This document shows positions 1 to 12,505 of a stretch of 64,000 bases of DNA, in pieces. The stretch's first letter is position 1. Each line of letters begins with the position of its first letter. The notes under the pieces were generated by a model. The model did no database searches. It worked only from the letters and a program-made list of their open reading frames with translations, and had not been told where the DNA came from. Location of the stretch: NCBI GenBank assembly GCA_949316495.1, contig OX439001.1:53978556-54042555 (forward strand), given 5' to 3'. Made by a program: the position numbers and the translations under genes. Source of the DNA: Amphiduros pacificus (taxonomy: Eukaryota; Annelida; Polychaeta; Phyllodocida; Hesionidae).

Positions 1-771
1 CAAGAAGATATTTGCTGTGACTGCTTCCGGGCGTGCTGGCTACGATGAGGTTCTCCACTACATTAGGTCTAGACACTAATAACATGTCCATATATGGACA
101 GTACACCACCTCGCAGGTGCCCGTATGCCTTACCCGGAACTCCGGTAACACGTCACTGGATATATGTGGTTGTTGTTTAGAGTTTCCCTGTTCTATATTG
201 TGTCAATCAATCAGAGCAACCCCTCACAAATAGTGACATTATTCGAGGTCCTTGATAGTCCTAATATAGATTTGGACTGCATAGTCTAACATTGGGTCAT
301 CTTTGAATAGCTCAAAACAAAGGACATTAAATAATATGAACTTACAAAGGACTGCTTAGGCTAGACGTTTCTCTCTGGTGATTGAAATAAAGTGTGTTGC
401 CATAAAATATAGTATTCTAGAGATAGACAACTGTAATATTAAACTATGTTACAGAGAAACAAAGTGCACTTAATAATATGATCTTGCAAGGGACTGCTTA
501 GACGAAATGTTTCTTCTCTGGTGATTGAAGTACTTTGCAATAAATCATATCCTAGTGCGTTTATGCAAGAGCAAACTATAGCAAATTTTAATTGAGATTG
601 AATGACTGAATGAATGAATGTATTCACGGCACATAAACAAAATTAAGTCAAAGCAGTAAAAACAAAATAATTTAATCTCGACTAGATTAGTCTCGATACA
701 CAAGATGTTGTCTTGATACAATGTGTAAACAACAATTACTCAAATATGTAAAATGTGTAAACAACAATTAT
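1..771. other. AT-rich intergenic stretch, no gene seen
   Basis: No exon with a supported reading frame and no recognised repeat was found. Around 300-375 and 440-510 two similar blocks occur, each containing a version of aaggactgcttag followed by a shared stretch about a tctctggtgattgaa core. They look like diverged copies of one short repeat. Confidence 0.4.
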
Positions 772-1330
772 TCAAATGTGTTCTATTCTAATACATCTTA
801 AAATCTGATTGTTCTCAATGGTGCAACTTATTGAAATGGCTTTATTCTCGTGCAATTGCCATTTAGAACATACAAAAGTAATAATATATTTCTTAAACTC
901 TGCATAGGGAATAATGATATCAGTCGAACATTTACTTTGTGGCTTGGTCTGCAGTCTCATTTCTTTGGATACCAATCTTTCCGGGAATCCCATAATAATT
1001 GCTTTATTTTGCCTATATGACTCGGATTTATATCCAAAGTTTGTTAAGAAATGTTGATGCAAATGCCAAAAGACAGTTTGTTTATTTTCAAAAAGATCAA
1101 TATTATTTGGATTGAATGTGGTATTATACACTGGATTTTCTAGATTAGCAGCAATTTTTGCAGCCCATTGAAGGGTAAATTATTCTCTTCGTATATCAAG
1201 AGGCAGCTCATCTGCCTCAACTGTCAGGATCTGCATGTCTGGTGATAATCTGCATACAAGACAGGTGTATTGCAACTCGACAGGTATTGCTGCCAAGCCA
1301 GTCCAGTGCTCTGTCAGGATCCCATGAGGC
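772..1330 (-). mobile_element. degenerate LINE fragment, C-terminal tail region
   Basis: The minus strand has a 119-codon open stretch (1131-772). Its central part (IPYAEFKKYI, SKWQ, and a final R-I-E-H-I in place of R-I-G-H-T) resembles the RNase H/tail region of I-clade-like LINE polyproteins. Just upstream in sense, at about 1175-1320, another frame reads EADELPLDIRR, matching the 'E-x-x-x-P-L-x-x-R-R' part of the same region. The frames are out of phase with each other, so this is an old broken fragment. Family assignment rests on motif memory only. Confidence 0.5.
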
Positions 1331-1839
1331 TTTAAAAGATTGCGTTGGATCAATTCAAATTTCTGTCAATTTTCGCATTTTGTTTACCTTCCACATTCAA
1401 GCTTTTTAAAAAACAAATTTAGCTTGTTAATAAATTGTTATTCAAGACATTATTTCAAAATAGCTCAGCAGAATTTCCTCCAATTTCCCTTAACAATTGG
1501 TCCAAAATTAAAAATTGCTATAAATCGTTTATTTTGAAGGAGCTTGTTTTTGAGAGATGCAGATAATTGAATATGGAAATTTACAGTGAAATCCAGAGAA
1601 ATAAGAGTTTCATTTTCAAGGTCATTTAAAGGTCACTTCAAGGTCACTGGCAATATTTTATAAAAATAGCCTACAAAGGTCCACATTCAGTCCTGTATTT
1701 TTGTGGATGCGTCCCACACATTAAAAGCGTTATAGGTTTATGTCATTTCTACAGATGTAGTCGGCTCTTACGTCATGCTGATGATTGAAATGAATTGAAG
1801 ACGTTGGAGACGTCAGAATTAGCATCCACACTTCTAACT
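1331..1839. other. intergenic, no gene seen
   Basis: No coding signal. Positions 1618-1650 contain three AAGGTCA-type half sites in about 35 bp, resembling the longer array at 27.7-28.8 kb. Confidence 0.35.
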
Positions 1840-2375
1840 GGAACTTGACCTCAAACTACACTCAATACATATCTGTTCCCTATGATCTCACAAGACCTTG
1901 ACCTCAAACTACACTCAATATAGATCTATTCCCTATGATCTCACAGGAACTTGACCTCAAACTACATTCAATATAGATCTGTTATCTATGATCTCACAGG
2001 AACTTGACCTCCAACTACACTCAATATAAATCTGTTCTCTATGATCTCACAGGAACTTGACCTCCAACTACACTCAATATAGATCTGTTCTCTATGATCT
2101 CACAGGAGCTTGACCTCAAACTACACTCAATATATATATGTTCTCTATGATCTCACAGGAGCTTGACCTCAAACTAAACTCAATATAGATCTGTTCTCTA
2201 TGATCTCACAGGAACTTGACTACACTCAAACTACACTCAATATAGATCTGTTCTTTATGATCTCACAGGAACCTGAACTCAAACTACACTCAATATAGAT
2301 CTGTTCTCTATGATATGTTCTCTATGATATGTTCTCTATGATATGTTCTCTATGATATGTTCTCTATGTTTGCAT
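1840..2375. repeat. 53-bp minisatellite followed by a 16-bp subrepeat
   Basis: About 8-9 tandem copies of a 53-bp unit with the core ctcacaggaacttgacctca occupy 1840-2310. The array decays into five copies of a 16-bp piece (core atgttctctatgat) at 2300-2372. The 16-bp piece is the end of the 53-bp unit, so the short array arose from the long one. Confidence 0.85.
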
Positions 2376-3789
2376 TGTGTGTCACCTCAGTGATAATAAG
2401 GTAGATGATAGGATATCTAGACATTTTAGAGTGGTATGAAATGGTGGATCACGGTTATGACTAAACCCACCCCAAGTGGCCCATAGCCGCGGTGGCTCAC
2501 GAAAGCAAATAAACTTGAGCAAGACATTTGACTGATTATGTTTCTCTGTAATGCTACTCAACAGGTAAGTATGGATAAAGAGGGACTTAACGTGTGATTC
2601 CACGTCAGGTAACTTAACCAATACATATTGGCACCAAACCTCGTTGGCAAATGGATAAACCCAGTTCCATTGACCAGATTAACACACGGGCAAACAGACA
2701 CTTTCAAATAGAAATGAGAGGCCAATGCAAACATGCCACTCAATGCTATGATTACAAACATGAGATCGCTTCATGACAAGAATAAGGGTGCATGGGGGTA
2801 ACAAGGAAATATTTTGAAATTAATCATTCATTCCACATATTTCTAGATATTCGGGCATCTCTCAGTTGGAACTATTAATCACAAATTGAGACATTCTGAA
2901 TTCATCTTACATCTCACAAAGGTATAGTTTAATTGGCGGAACAAAGATATATAATTTTGGAAAGGATACATACACTAATAGCAAAAAAATAAATAGTTAC
3001 CGCTGCTGAAAAGTTCCGCAATAGTTTTTGTATTTCACATTTAGGAATTCATGCTGAAGGTAAACTCTCATAGTGGATTATAGTTTAAATCCAAACACTT
3101 TTTAATTTTTTACATTTTTTTAGATGGGATTTGAGTTTTTTTTCTCATCTTGAATCATTATATTCTATACTCTGGTCATATTTGCCACTTCCGCTACCAT
3201 TAAATAAGCAGGTATACTACCATTATGGAAATGCAAATGTCAGTCTCTCCTTCATTTGGTTCCTTTTGCTGTCCATTTTATCATTCCTTGACACTTTCTG
3301 TGTATGCATTTTATGATTTATTGGTATACAAATGCCCAGAATCTTTCAACTGGTAAACTTATATAACATGTTACGTACTCATGCTGACTCAGTTAACTCT
3401 ATGTAATGTTATTAATGTGAATAAATATAAAATCATTACCAAAATAGTTACATAAATACTATAAACATGTCAGCTGACCAGTGGTCAGGGGGCCGTGTAT
3501 TTGCTGGGATGGCGTGAAGAGTTAAGGAGCATACTGGGTTTTAGAGTGCATTGGCTTCTCAGGCAACTGGTATCATCCTCAACTCTTACATCTTTGATAT
3601 GATATTTATATATTGATATCATAGTTTATGTGTTTATGACTTAAGCGTTAATACTCACATTTATCACTCAAAATCCTTTCAATGACAAAACAAAACAAAT
3701 TCATTTAAAAGTCAACAGGAGCGTGAATATACAATACTGAAACTGGAAATATAAGAGTCAAGCTCTCCCTTGTGTCCAGGGAGAGCTTC
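2376..3789. other. intergenic, no gene seen
   Basis: Several short open frames exist on both strands, but none has a family match, codon bias or splice context. No long repeat was recognised. Confidence 0.4.
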
Positions 3790-3794
3790 CTCGC

Positions 3795-4018
3795 TGTGCG
3801 GCCGTCCACGAGATCTCATCAGATTGTTCCCGTCCACGAGATCTCATCAGATTGTTCCCGTCCACGAGATCTCATCCGATTGGTCCCGTCCACGAGGTCT
3901 CATCAGATTGTTCCCGTCCACGATGTCTCATCAGATTGTTCCCGTCCACGATGTCTCATCAGATTGTTCCCGTCCACGATGTCTCATCAGATTGTTCCCG
4001 TCCACGGGATCTCATCTG
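3795..4018. repeat. 28-bp minisatellite 3' of the GPCR gene
   Basis: About eight copies of a 28-bp unit with core agattgttcccgtccacgag end some 15 bp beyond the GPCR stop codon. The array would therefore form part of that gene's 3' UTR or its immediate flank. Copies differ mainly at two or three positions (gagatc, gatgtc, gaggtc). Confidence 0.85.
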
Positions 4019-4031
4019 AGCAGTCTCTGCA

Positions 4032-5198
4032 CTATGTGTGTGTCCCCGATCCCTCCACTGATTGGTTCGGTTTTCCGTCCTGTGATGGTCTCAGGTATGA
4101 GGCTTTAGAATAGGTGTGGTCCAGACTATCATCCCCATTCCTACCAGAGCATAATATCATCTTATAGGCTTTCCTGAACTCGGAACTCTGATAGGCATAG
4201 ATGAAGGGATTAACCAACGAGTTAACATATAGGAGATAGACAGAAAGCACATAGATCACCTTGAAGGCTGTGCTCTGGTCAATAACTGTAAAACCAGCAG
4301 AACTCACTAGGTGCAATATAGAGAAAGGGGCCCACAGCGCCAGTAACCACATCAGAATCATAAACATCATCCGCGAAGCCTTCACGTCCTTGGAAGTCTG
4401 CTCCCGATTGCCGAGGGAATGATTTAAACTTTCTATCTGACGTTTCTGTTTCAAGGCAACACTGAAGACTTTAAAATAACTTACTAAGCAAACAGTAATG
4501 CAGATAACACTGTGAGCATCGACATAGGCGTACGTGTAGAACATGGGGTACATGTTTTCTGTTATACAATATACGCCAGGCCTCCACTTATTTTCGATCC
4601 ACAGAAGATTGCAGAAGATGATGCCGTATGTCCAGATCCCAACACTCACCATCACCAGACGCTTGGTCGTCACAATCTCCAGATATCGGAATGGATAGAC
4701 AACCGCGCAGAATCTCTCAAGTGCAATCGCTGTTAGATTAAATAAAGACACACTACAACTCATGGAAACCCAGATCTCCCCGAGCACACACAAGGAATAG
4801 TTGTCCAGGTTCATGTTGGCCATTGTGTTAGGGATGGGGCATATCAAGCCAACACATATGTCACTAATTGCCAGGTTAACAATCAGAATATTCATGTTGG
4901 TTCTCAGATGTTTGAAGCGGTACACAGCAAGCACAGTCAGACAGTTCCCAAGACAAGCCACGGCCAATGTGATCAACACGATCTGCAAAATCAGCTTAAT
5001 TTTGTTGTCTATTCTGCTATCATCAGAAAAGAAGGTGAAAGATATACTTGTTACATGTTCTAGTGTGGTTGTGATGGTGTTATTTTCAGTTCTATCCATG
5101 TTATACATTACCCCTGTCACAAGGCGATAAACTTGATCAATGTGTCTATTTGCTTTTGCTGTGATGCACAGTCTGTTAGGATGTAAATGGTGGGACAC
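4032..5198 (-). CDS. class A (rhodopsin-like) G-protein-coupled receptor, intronless
   Basis: A single open frame encodes a seven-helix plasma-membrane receptor of 388 residues; M31 (5108) or M34 (5099) is a more likely start than M1. Visible landmarks are GN in TM1 (LGNCLTVLAV), LAISD in TM2, a Cys at the start of TM3 with its partner in the second extracellular loop (GVYC), ERF in place of DRY after TM3, W-A-P in TM6 (the usual Cys before the Trp is Leu), and NPFIY in TM7 followed by a short amphipathic segment. An N-glycosylation site (NNT) lies in the extracellular N terminus. The long third cytoplasmic loop carries basic residues, as expected for G-protein coupling. The ligand cannot be read from the sequence; the TM7 region NSLVNPFIYAY is reminiscent of adenosine and peptide receptors. 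Receptor class is secure, subtype is not. Absence of introns suggests retro-origin or membership in an expanded local family. Confidence 0.9.
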   Translation of the reverse strand: MSHHLHPNRLCITAKANRHIDQVYRLVTGVMYNMDRTENNTITTTLEHVTSISFTFFSDDSRIDNKIKLILQIVLITLAVACLGNCLTVLAVYRFKHLRTNMNILIVNLAISDICVGLICPIPNTMANMNLDNYSLCVLGEIWVSMSCSVSLFNLTAIALERFCAVVYPFRYLEIVTTKRLVMVSVGIWTYGIIFCNLLWIENKWRPGVYCITENMYPMFYTYAYVDAHSVICITVCLVSYFKVFSVALKQKRQIESLNHSLGNREQTSKDVKASRMMFMILMWLLALWAPFSILHLVSSAGFTVIDQSTAFKVIYVLSVYLLYVNSLVNPFIYAYQSSEFRKAYKMILCSGRNGDDSLDHTYSKASYLRPSQDGKPNQSVEGSGTHT

Positions 5199-6695
5199 GG
5201 CAGCACGGTGCCAGCTTTATGTGTGTGTGTGGTGTGGGCAGGCACAGGTTTCTATTATATTCACCACAGAATGGGCGTGGTCAGTAGACCAGTTCACATC
5301 TCACATCTACCACATTCAAATCGTGTACTATGCTCAAACACGTTAGAAGAGTATTTCATTTCATTACACAAAAACTTTCTTAACTTTGTGGATGACTTGC
5401 TCAAATCGTAATATAATAATGAATGAACGATTGAATTCTTTACGGCCCTTCAACAGCGTAAGGCTATTCAGTGACTTTCAAAAAATTGAATATGAAAAAA
5501 ATATTACTGAAATATTATTATCAAAATGATAAAAAGCCATTTTGGCTTTAATCTAGACTACGTTTGCCACCAGGATGTTTTCATTAGTTATTCAGTGTTG
5601 TCACCATAGTTCTTCCGGGATGTTACCATAGATATTCCCAGAATAATTAATAGTGACATCATGGAATAACTAATAGTGACATCACGGAATAAGTATTGGT
5701 CCATCTCTACAATTCATGTGTACATCAGTATCCACATTTCATGAGTGATAATGGATCAGATAGTCTGAATAACCAAGTTTCAATGGAAATGTGAATATAT
5801 CCTTGTTAAACAATATGTAACATAGATCTACAGATACACTTTACGCAGATTGAAATTTACAACGAAGTTGGAGGCATTCATGTGTCAAAGCCAATTGGCA
5901 AGAGCAAATTGACTAAATTGATCCTTTTGTTCAGATGTGTCTCTTCCATATTACACATTCACGTTGGCTTTTCAATGCATGCCAATATCTAGATCCCAAC
6001 ATCAGGATTGAATGCTGAAGCTTGCAATGGTTTTTACACCAATGCCAAACAGTGAAATAGTGTTAGATATATTGGCAAAAAGACCACAAGTTGACTTCTC
6101 TGAATTCGCAGCTATACATTTCTACATTCTCCTGGATGATCAGCTCCATGTCAGACTATGCAGTTTCCACAATAAGTACATGCATGGAGTATAATAAATG
6201 GAGTAGTGACGTTATAGTTCGGACAAAGGGGTCCATCATTATGGAACAATATTAACAGCAGCATCCTGAATGCCTCAACTATGGATTCTTTTAAAACAAG
6301 ATATCAGAAGGTGTGAAATGAAGACTAGATATGCCATTATACCACACAGCATAGTTTTTAACCATATGCTTTTAGTTGTTATTATGTTGTATGTAGTAGC
6401 TTTGTATATTTTCTGTCCATTTTTTGTGTATAGACTTTCTGTATGATGGCCCATTGAAAATCAATTCAATGTGACTGGAATCATCTTTCTACTCCTATTT
6501 TATTTATGAAACTGTGCTATTTTGTACAGTGACCGGCAACTGTTCACAACCGGCAGTTGAAACTGGAACACTTTTATATACAACTCTTAAAGCAGTAATA
6601 AATATATGTGATAATAAAGACTATATTGTAACAAAAAGTACAAATTGAATATATTTACACACATATTTAATATCAATATTTTATTTTTTTATAGT
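5199..6695. other. upstream flank of the GPCR gene, no gene seen
   Basis: No coding signal. At 5600-5700 a short diverged direct repeat built around taatagtgacatca occurs two to three times. The GPCR promoter would be expected near 5200-5400 on the minus strand, but no clear TATA or initiator can be singled out. Confidence 0.35.
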
Positions 6696-6960
6696 TTCTG
6701 TATTTTGTCTGATTCTTGCTTGTCTAATTATATTTGATTTGAACAAAACTTCAATAATACTATGATCAGAAATATTTTCATCTACATAATGACTCTGTAC
6801 ACTGTTAGAATGTATATTTGTTATTAATATAAATCCAGTGTGTTTCCTAATATACGTGTTGGTTTTTTTACATGATTGTATAAGTTAAAAGCATTCAAAA
6901 CTTCATTAGATTCAATGAGATTATTAATATTAATATCATAAATATTATATATAAATGACA
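6696..6960 (-). mobile_element. LINE endonuclease-region fragment
   Basis: The DNA resembles the endonuclease region of the larger LINE in this window (compare 31780-31920). Shared stretches include the block around gtgttggtt, acatgattgt, and ttcattagattc versus ttcattgaattt. It is short, in the same minus orientation, has no intact frame, and is an old relative of that element. Confidence 0.55.
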
Positions 6961-9036
6961 GCCTCCAGGCGAAACGGGTCCCACCAGACTAAATTTTCGA
7001 AAATGAATTAACACCAGATTTAGACACTATGAGGTATCACTCAATAAAAATTGCCACTTTTATTATCATATTACCTTCTAACGACCTAGACCTTGACATG
7101 GGTCAGATCAATAAAGAGTAGCTTGCTTACAGAGATGAAATTGAGGCAAAAAGGCACTAGAAATGAAGCCATAATAACAGAATGGTAGCCCCTTTGCCAA
7201 GCATGGTTTGACCAGGAGGCAGATTCTAGAATTCACACTATATAAGGCCCATATGGGGGCTGCTTGATGGAGACCATACGAAGACCATACGAAGCGACAA
7301 ATTGTGATAAACAGGTTTTGGGGTTTCTTATTGTGTAGTTTTGGATAATTTTAATTCAATTCTGGTAATTCGCTACAATCCATTGAAGTAAATATGTACA
7401 AAGCAGGGTTTAAAAAACTACAGAGTCTATAAGATGTGTATGGTTAGTTATCAAGGATCAAGTATTTCACAATATAACAAGTACTTTGAATATCAGAACT
7501 TTGGGTAAAGATGTTGCATCAGCATGACATCACCTTGCTGGGCAAATTCTCTGTAAATGGAATAGATGCATATATTGACAGATTTGAAAATAATATCAAA
7601 AGATTTTTTTTCAAAATGAAAAAATAATACATTGTACCGGCCTGCCAATAAATGCGTTAAAACTGTGAAATAAATATAAACGTTGGATGAGGCGACAGAA
7701 TTGGCTAATGTTTCAGTGTTCATTTGTTTTGAGCTCTTCATGAATTGGGTGTATGATGCGGAAATCAATGGTCTACATATTATGGTCATATAATATCTAT
7801 GGTATCACAAGGTTATATAACGTCATATTATTCAGGCCTTCGGTTCATATGGCGACATAAGACACAATGTTTTCACAACTCCATTCATTATAATCCACGT
7901 GCAACCACTCTGAATTCTACGTATGTCGGAAGTTCTCTATCAATTTTCAGATTTCCTGCACAACTACCCACAGAAAACTGTGCTAATTAAAGGCACCAAC
8001 AATTAACCGGGATTGGGTAACTGAAGATGTAACTCATTAATTTCATTAATTAATAATTAAATGTCATGAAGCAATTGAAAGCCTTGGTTTTATCTTTGTT
8101 TTCGGTTTCCTGCAAGTAGATAAAATGAGCATTATATTTTGGACAAGTAGATCCAATTATGGTTGATTACCTTCCAACCATCTGCCGTTCCATTGTAATT
8201 GTTTGTTAAGTATCTGAGTTTTCCGCAATCAAAAATCGAGACCATTTTTCTGAAACGTCATCACTGTCAATATCATCCTTGGCCACTGTTGTTTATTTTG
8301 CGTCATGTGTTTTGTTTATTTTCCTTACCCTCCACTGAAAATGATTTTTTTTTATCAAAAAGTCCAAACAAGGAAACACCTAAACCCTGACAACATTTGG
8401 ATATCCCAGGTGACATACACACGCTCAGAATATAAACTCTGTCCGGATGATTGACCTGATCACCAGTATTCTCTTTTCAGTATTTATTTATCTATCATAA
8501 TAAAATCAATTCAAATTCTACTCTTCTTAGTTGATCCTCGGTTTATACCAGGCTCTGCAAGTATAGACAGACGTATAGACCAGTATTGACAACTTCAGGA
8601 GACCATACCCAGTGCAAGCTTCCTTTTAGCAGTCAATAAGCACAGAGTCAGATATTTTGCATATGATGTCACTTGGCCACTTGGTGTCATTGTTATGACT
8701 GGAACGTGAGCACAACAATTAATTAGTTAAGATGAACGTTACGCAACGTTACGCATTAACTGTATGGTAATTGTATGGAAAAACCTTTAACTCTGCAAAG
8801 AGCAAGGCGAGGCAGTCTATGACTCTACCTCGTCAGGCAAATATCTAAATTCTAAACATTGACATTTTTCAAATCAACAAAATTAAAAATGATAGTTAGC
8901 CTAAAAGATTTAAACTGGAATACAGAAGCAGAAATGCGAAGCAGAACTGCTTAAATCAGACCTGGGCCTAATCTGCCTATATGGATGGGTATCTGGGTCC
9001 GAGACAGACTTCTAATTGGGCATCCCTAACATCGAA
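6961..9036. other. intergenic, possible TATA promoter, no gene seen
   Basis: A TATATAAG box sits at 7240-7247 in a locally GC-richer context, followed by a duplicated accatacgaag at about 7268-7290. No open frame of substance follows on the plus strand, so the box may be a relic of an element. The rest shows only short frames without support. Confidence 0.25.
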
Positions 9037-9993
9037 TGCCCTCACAGGATGCCCCCCCCCCCCCACAGGATGTCCTCAAAGGATGCACCCACAGGATGCC
9101 CCCCACAGGATGTCCCCTACAGGATGTCTCCCACAGGATGTCACTCACAGGATGTCCCCCACAGTATGTCCCCTACAGGATGTCTCCCACAGGATGTCAC
9201 TCACAGGATGTCCCCCACAGTATGTCCCCCACAGGATGTCCCCTACAGTATGTCCCCACAGGATGTCTCCCACAGGATGTCTCCCACAGGATGTCACTCA
9301 CAGGATGTCCCCTACAGTATGTCCCCCACAGGATGTCCCCTACAGTATGTCCCCCACAGGATGTCCCCTACAGTATGTCCCCCACAGGATGTCCCTATAG
9401 GATGTCCCTACAGGATGTCCCTACAGTATGTCCCTACAGGATGTCCCCACAGGATGTCCCCACAGGATGTCCCCACAGCATGTCCCCACAGGATGTCTCC
9501 CACAGGATACACCCCACAGGATACACCCCACAGGATGTACCCCACAGGACGCCCCACAGGATGTCCCCACAGGATGTCCCTACAGGATGTCCCCACAGGA
9601 TGTCCCCATGGGATGTCCCCATGGGATGTCCCTACAGAATACACCCCACAGGATACACCCCACAGGATGTCTCCCACAGGATGTTTCCCACAGGATGTCC
9701 CTACAGGATACACCCCACAGGATGTCCCCATAGGATGTCTCCCACAGGATGTCTCCCACAGGATGTCTCCCACAGGATGTCTCTACAGGATACACCCCAC
9801 AGGATACACCCCACAGGATACACCCCACAGGATACACCCCACAGGATGTCCGCACGGGATGTACCCCACAGGATGTCCCCACAGGATGTCCCCACAGGAT
9901 GTCCCTACAGGATACACCCCACAGGATGTCCCCCACAGGATATCTCCCACAGGATGTCCCCCACAGGATGTCCCCATAGGATGCACCCCATCT
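9037..9993. repeat. 13/14-bp minisatellite, about 70 copies
   Basis: Tandem copies of acaggatgtcccc and close variants (acaggatacacccc, acagtatgtccccc, cccatgggatgtcc) run for about 950 bp. The unit is 14 bp in the first part and mostly 13 bp in the second. Since it contains no stop in most frames, several long open frames on both strands arise as artefacts. No evidence of transcription or coding. Confidence 0.92.
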
Positions 9994-10159
9994 AAAATCA
10001 GCAAATAATATATAGAAAGGTTTATGTATCTCACAATTAAAAGGCGACAATCTTACATATATATCGGCTATGATGTTATCTTTGATATTCAAGAACAGTT
10101 TTACCCTCGAGGCATTACCAGCCTAATGAAAAATTGTAACACGAATGCAATCTTGACAT

Positions 10160-10192
<33 letters not shown>

Positions 10193-11784
10193 GTAACACT
10201 CTCATTTGTGTATTTGACAACCCCTATATAGTAATCAAACTACATTAATCACTGGATTAATTTCAATAAATCAATAAGAAACAAGACATGTACATGATTC
10301 TACGAATATAAATGATTTATTATAAAACAAATATATTCAGTCCAGTAGAATTGCCCCTGCTCATCAAGAGGAGACAAATATAACACTGCGCTGGGAGCTA
10401 AGCAGGCATCCTGCATTGTTCACATGGTGTTATGAAATGCTATGTATGGCTTCAACTACTTTATGATCCAATGATTATAACTTATAAAGTATTACAATAA
10501 TATCGTTGTCATTGACCTATCCATTAAGAACGGTGTAGCACATCAGTTTTTCTAGGTCGTTTGAACATTATCATAAATACATGTTTATTAAGATGTATTT
10601 CGATATTTGAATAAATAATTAAGGACAAAGAGATCCCTGTTGAAACATTGATCCTTCAAAGTGATTCAATGCCATGAATCAAATAACATTTGTCAGGGTG
10701 AATGATTCGTGTAATAAATATAAAATACAATCACATTACAATGGAAAATTACAGCCCATGTGACTAAATGGCATGTACTTATCACACATTATAGACCTTC
10801 CATCGTGGTTAGGTGCTGGACATAGAAATAGAACTTGGCCTGGGGCTGCGATAGAGGCCTTCATCCATGCGTGAGTTTGGTTTCCCACCTTAATATCATC
10901 ATACATGTGTGCACTCAAGTTTCCACCTGACTGATATATAATAATAACTTTCTTGCATGGTATATTTATCAGCAACCAGAAACCAGTAATAGGATCAAAT
11001 ATCTAGCTTTGTACTGTGTAAGTTTGTTCATCTCCTATTGCCATGCAAGGGCACTAGCTGAGTAAGTGGCACAAATAAGGTAGTGTATAGGGGTAGTGTC
11101 AGGTGAGACCTGAGGTGTGTACCTGCAACAGGTAGCATCAGACATCGACCCTCTTACTATGAGAGGGGTGATAGTGCACGACAACCAATCAAACACTTCA
11201 AAGAGTCCACACAATCTCTATCCAATAATGTCATCATCACGAAAAGTAGTCTTCTTAATAAATATATAATTATATTGCACGACTGGGTTTTCCAGACACT
11301 CCATGTCTCACTGGAGGCAATAGACCACTTAAACACTCACAAAATAAAACATTGGCACAGCAGCAAAACAAAGATCTCAATAAACCTCTTTATAATTTAT
11401 TTTCGTAACTCTTTGTGGAAATAAATTGATTAGACTTTAAAGTACTTCTTTAGAAAGATTGACATCATATTCTATTTACATGTGAGTGCTATCGAAATGA
11501 ACTCGCATTTTGCTATCTTAATGTTTCACGTCTTTTGTACTGTATAACTTTAATTACACAAGGAATGCTACAGGTGGAGCTGTAAAATGGCTTATCGAAA
11601 AGTTCCCAAGTTAGAGAAGAATCACATTTAAGTGGATAATGAAAAGGCCACAGTCTTTTGACACTTAATTATCTTCCTAAAGGAGTAGAACAGTCACGGA
11701 GTGTACTGGCTGTCAAAGGGTTTTAATTGACGGTTTAACATGTTTTTTATTGAAAGTATCTATATTGATCTTGTACGGAACGAA
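9994..11784. other. intergenic, no gene seen
   Basis: Contains a (TA)n microsatellite at about 10162-10191. No exon or recognisable element was found in the remainder. Confidence 0.4.
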
Positions 11785-12440
11785 CCGGTCCCACTAGCAT
11801 AGTTGGTAGAGTGTAGGATCTGTGTCTTTGTTGGTTATATAAGTGGAGGATGGGAGGTGGTGGGTTCGACTCCCACTGCCTGCAGTGCTACTCTCACGCT
11901 GGTTATATAAGTGGAGGATGGGAGGTGGTGGGTTCGACTCCCACTGCCTGCAGTGCTACTCTCACGCTGGTTATATAAGTGGAGGATGGGAGGTGGTGGG
12001 TTCGACTCCCACTGCCTGTAGTGCTACTCTCACGCTGGTTATATAAGTGGAGGACGGGAGGTGGTGGGTTCGACTCCCACTGCCTGCAGTGCTACTCTCA
12101 CGCTGGTTATATAAGTGGAGGATGGGAGGTGGTAACACTACCATCAGTTTTACTTTCGCACTGAGTATATAAGTGGAGGGTGGGAGGTGGTGGGTTCTAT
12201 TCCCACTGCTGGCAGTGTTACTCTCACATTGGTTATGTAAGTGGAGGACGGGAGGGGGTGGGTTCGACTGCCACTGCCGGCAGTGTTACTTCCACACTGG
12301 TTATATAAGTGGAGGACGGGAGATGGTGGGTTCGATTCCCACTGCCGGCAGTGTTATTTCAGACTGGTTATATAAGTGAAGGACGGGAGGTGGTGGGTTC
12401 GACTCCCACTGCCAGCCTCCCACTGCTGGCAGTGTTACTG
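11785..12440 (+). repeat. tRNA-like SINE head whose B-box segment is expanded into a 68-bp tandem array
   Basis: Positions 11788-11815 read like the 5' half of a tRNA, with an A box at 11795-11806 (TAGCATAGTTGG followed by TAGAG). The matching B box (GGTTCGACTCC, 11863-11873) lies in a 68-bp unit that repeats about nine times to 12430. Seven or eight of the units keep a B box inside a T-arm-like stem (GTGGG TTCGACT CCCAC); the unit near 12110 has lost it. One end unit carries an extra cccactgc duplication. A functional tRNA is excluded because the anticodon arm and acceptor pairing are missing. The best reading is a tRNA-derived SINE head or relic followed by tandem duplication of its B-box half. 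Confidence 0.75.
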
Positions 12441-12505
12441 TTTACATATGTCAGAAATAGCACAGATACTTTTTTCTACCAACTGTTATAATAGCAATGG
12501 GCAGG

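Noticed and set aside
9016-10092. Long overlapping open frames (up to 330 codons) on both strands
   Set aside because: They arise because the 13/14-bp minisatellite unit lacks stops in most frames; several frames are open at once, with no start context or family match.
11785-11880. Functional tRNA gene
   Set aside because: A and B boxes are present, but no anticodon arm or acceptor-stem pairing can be formed.
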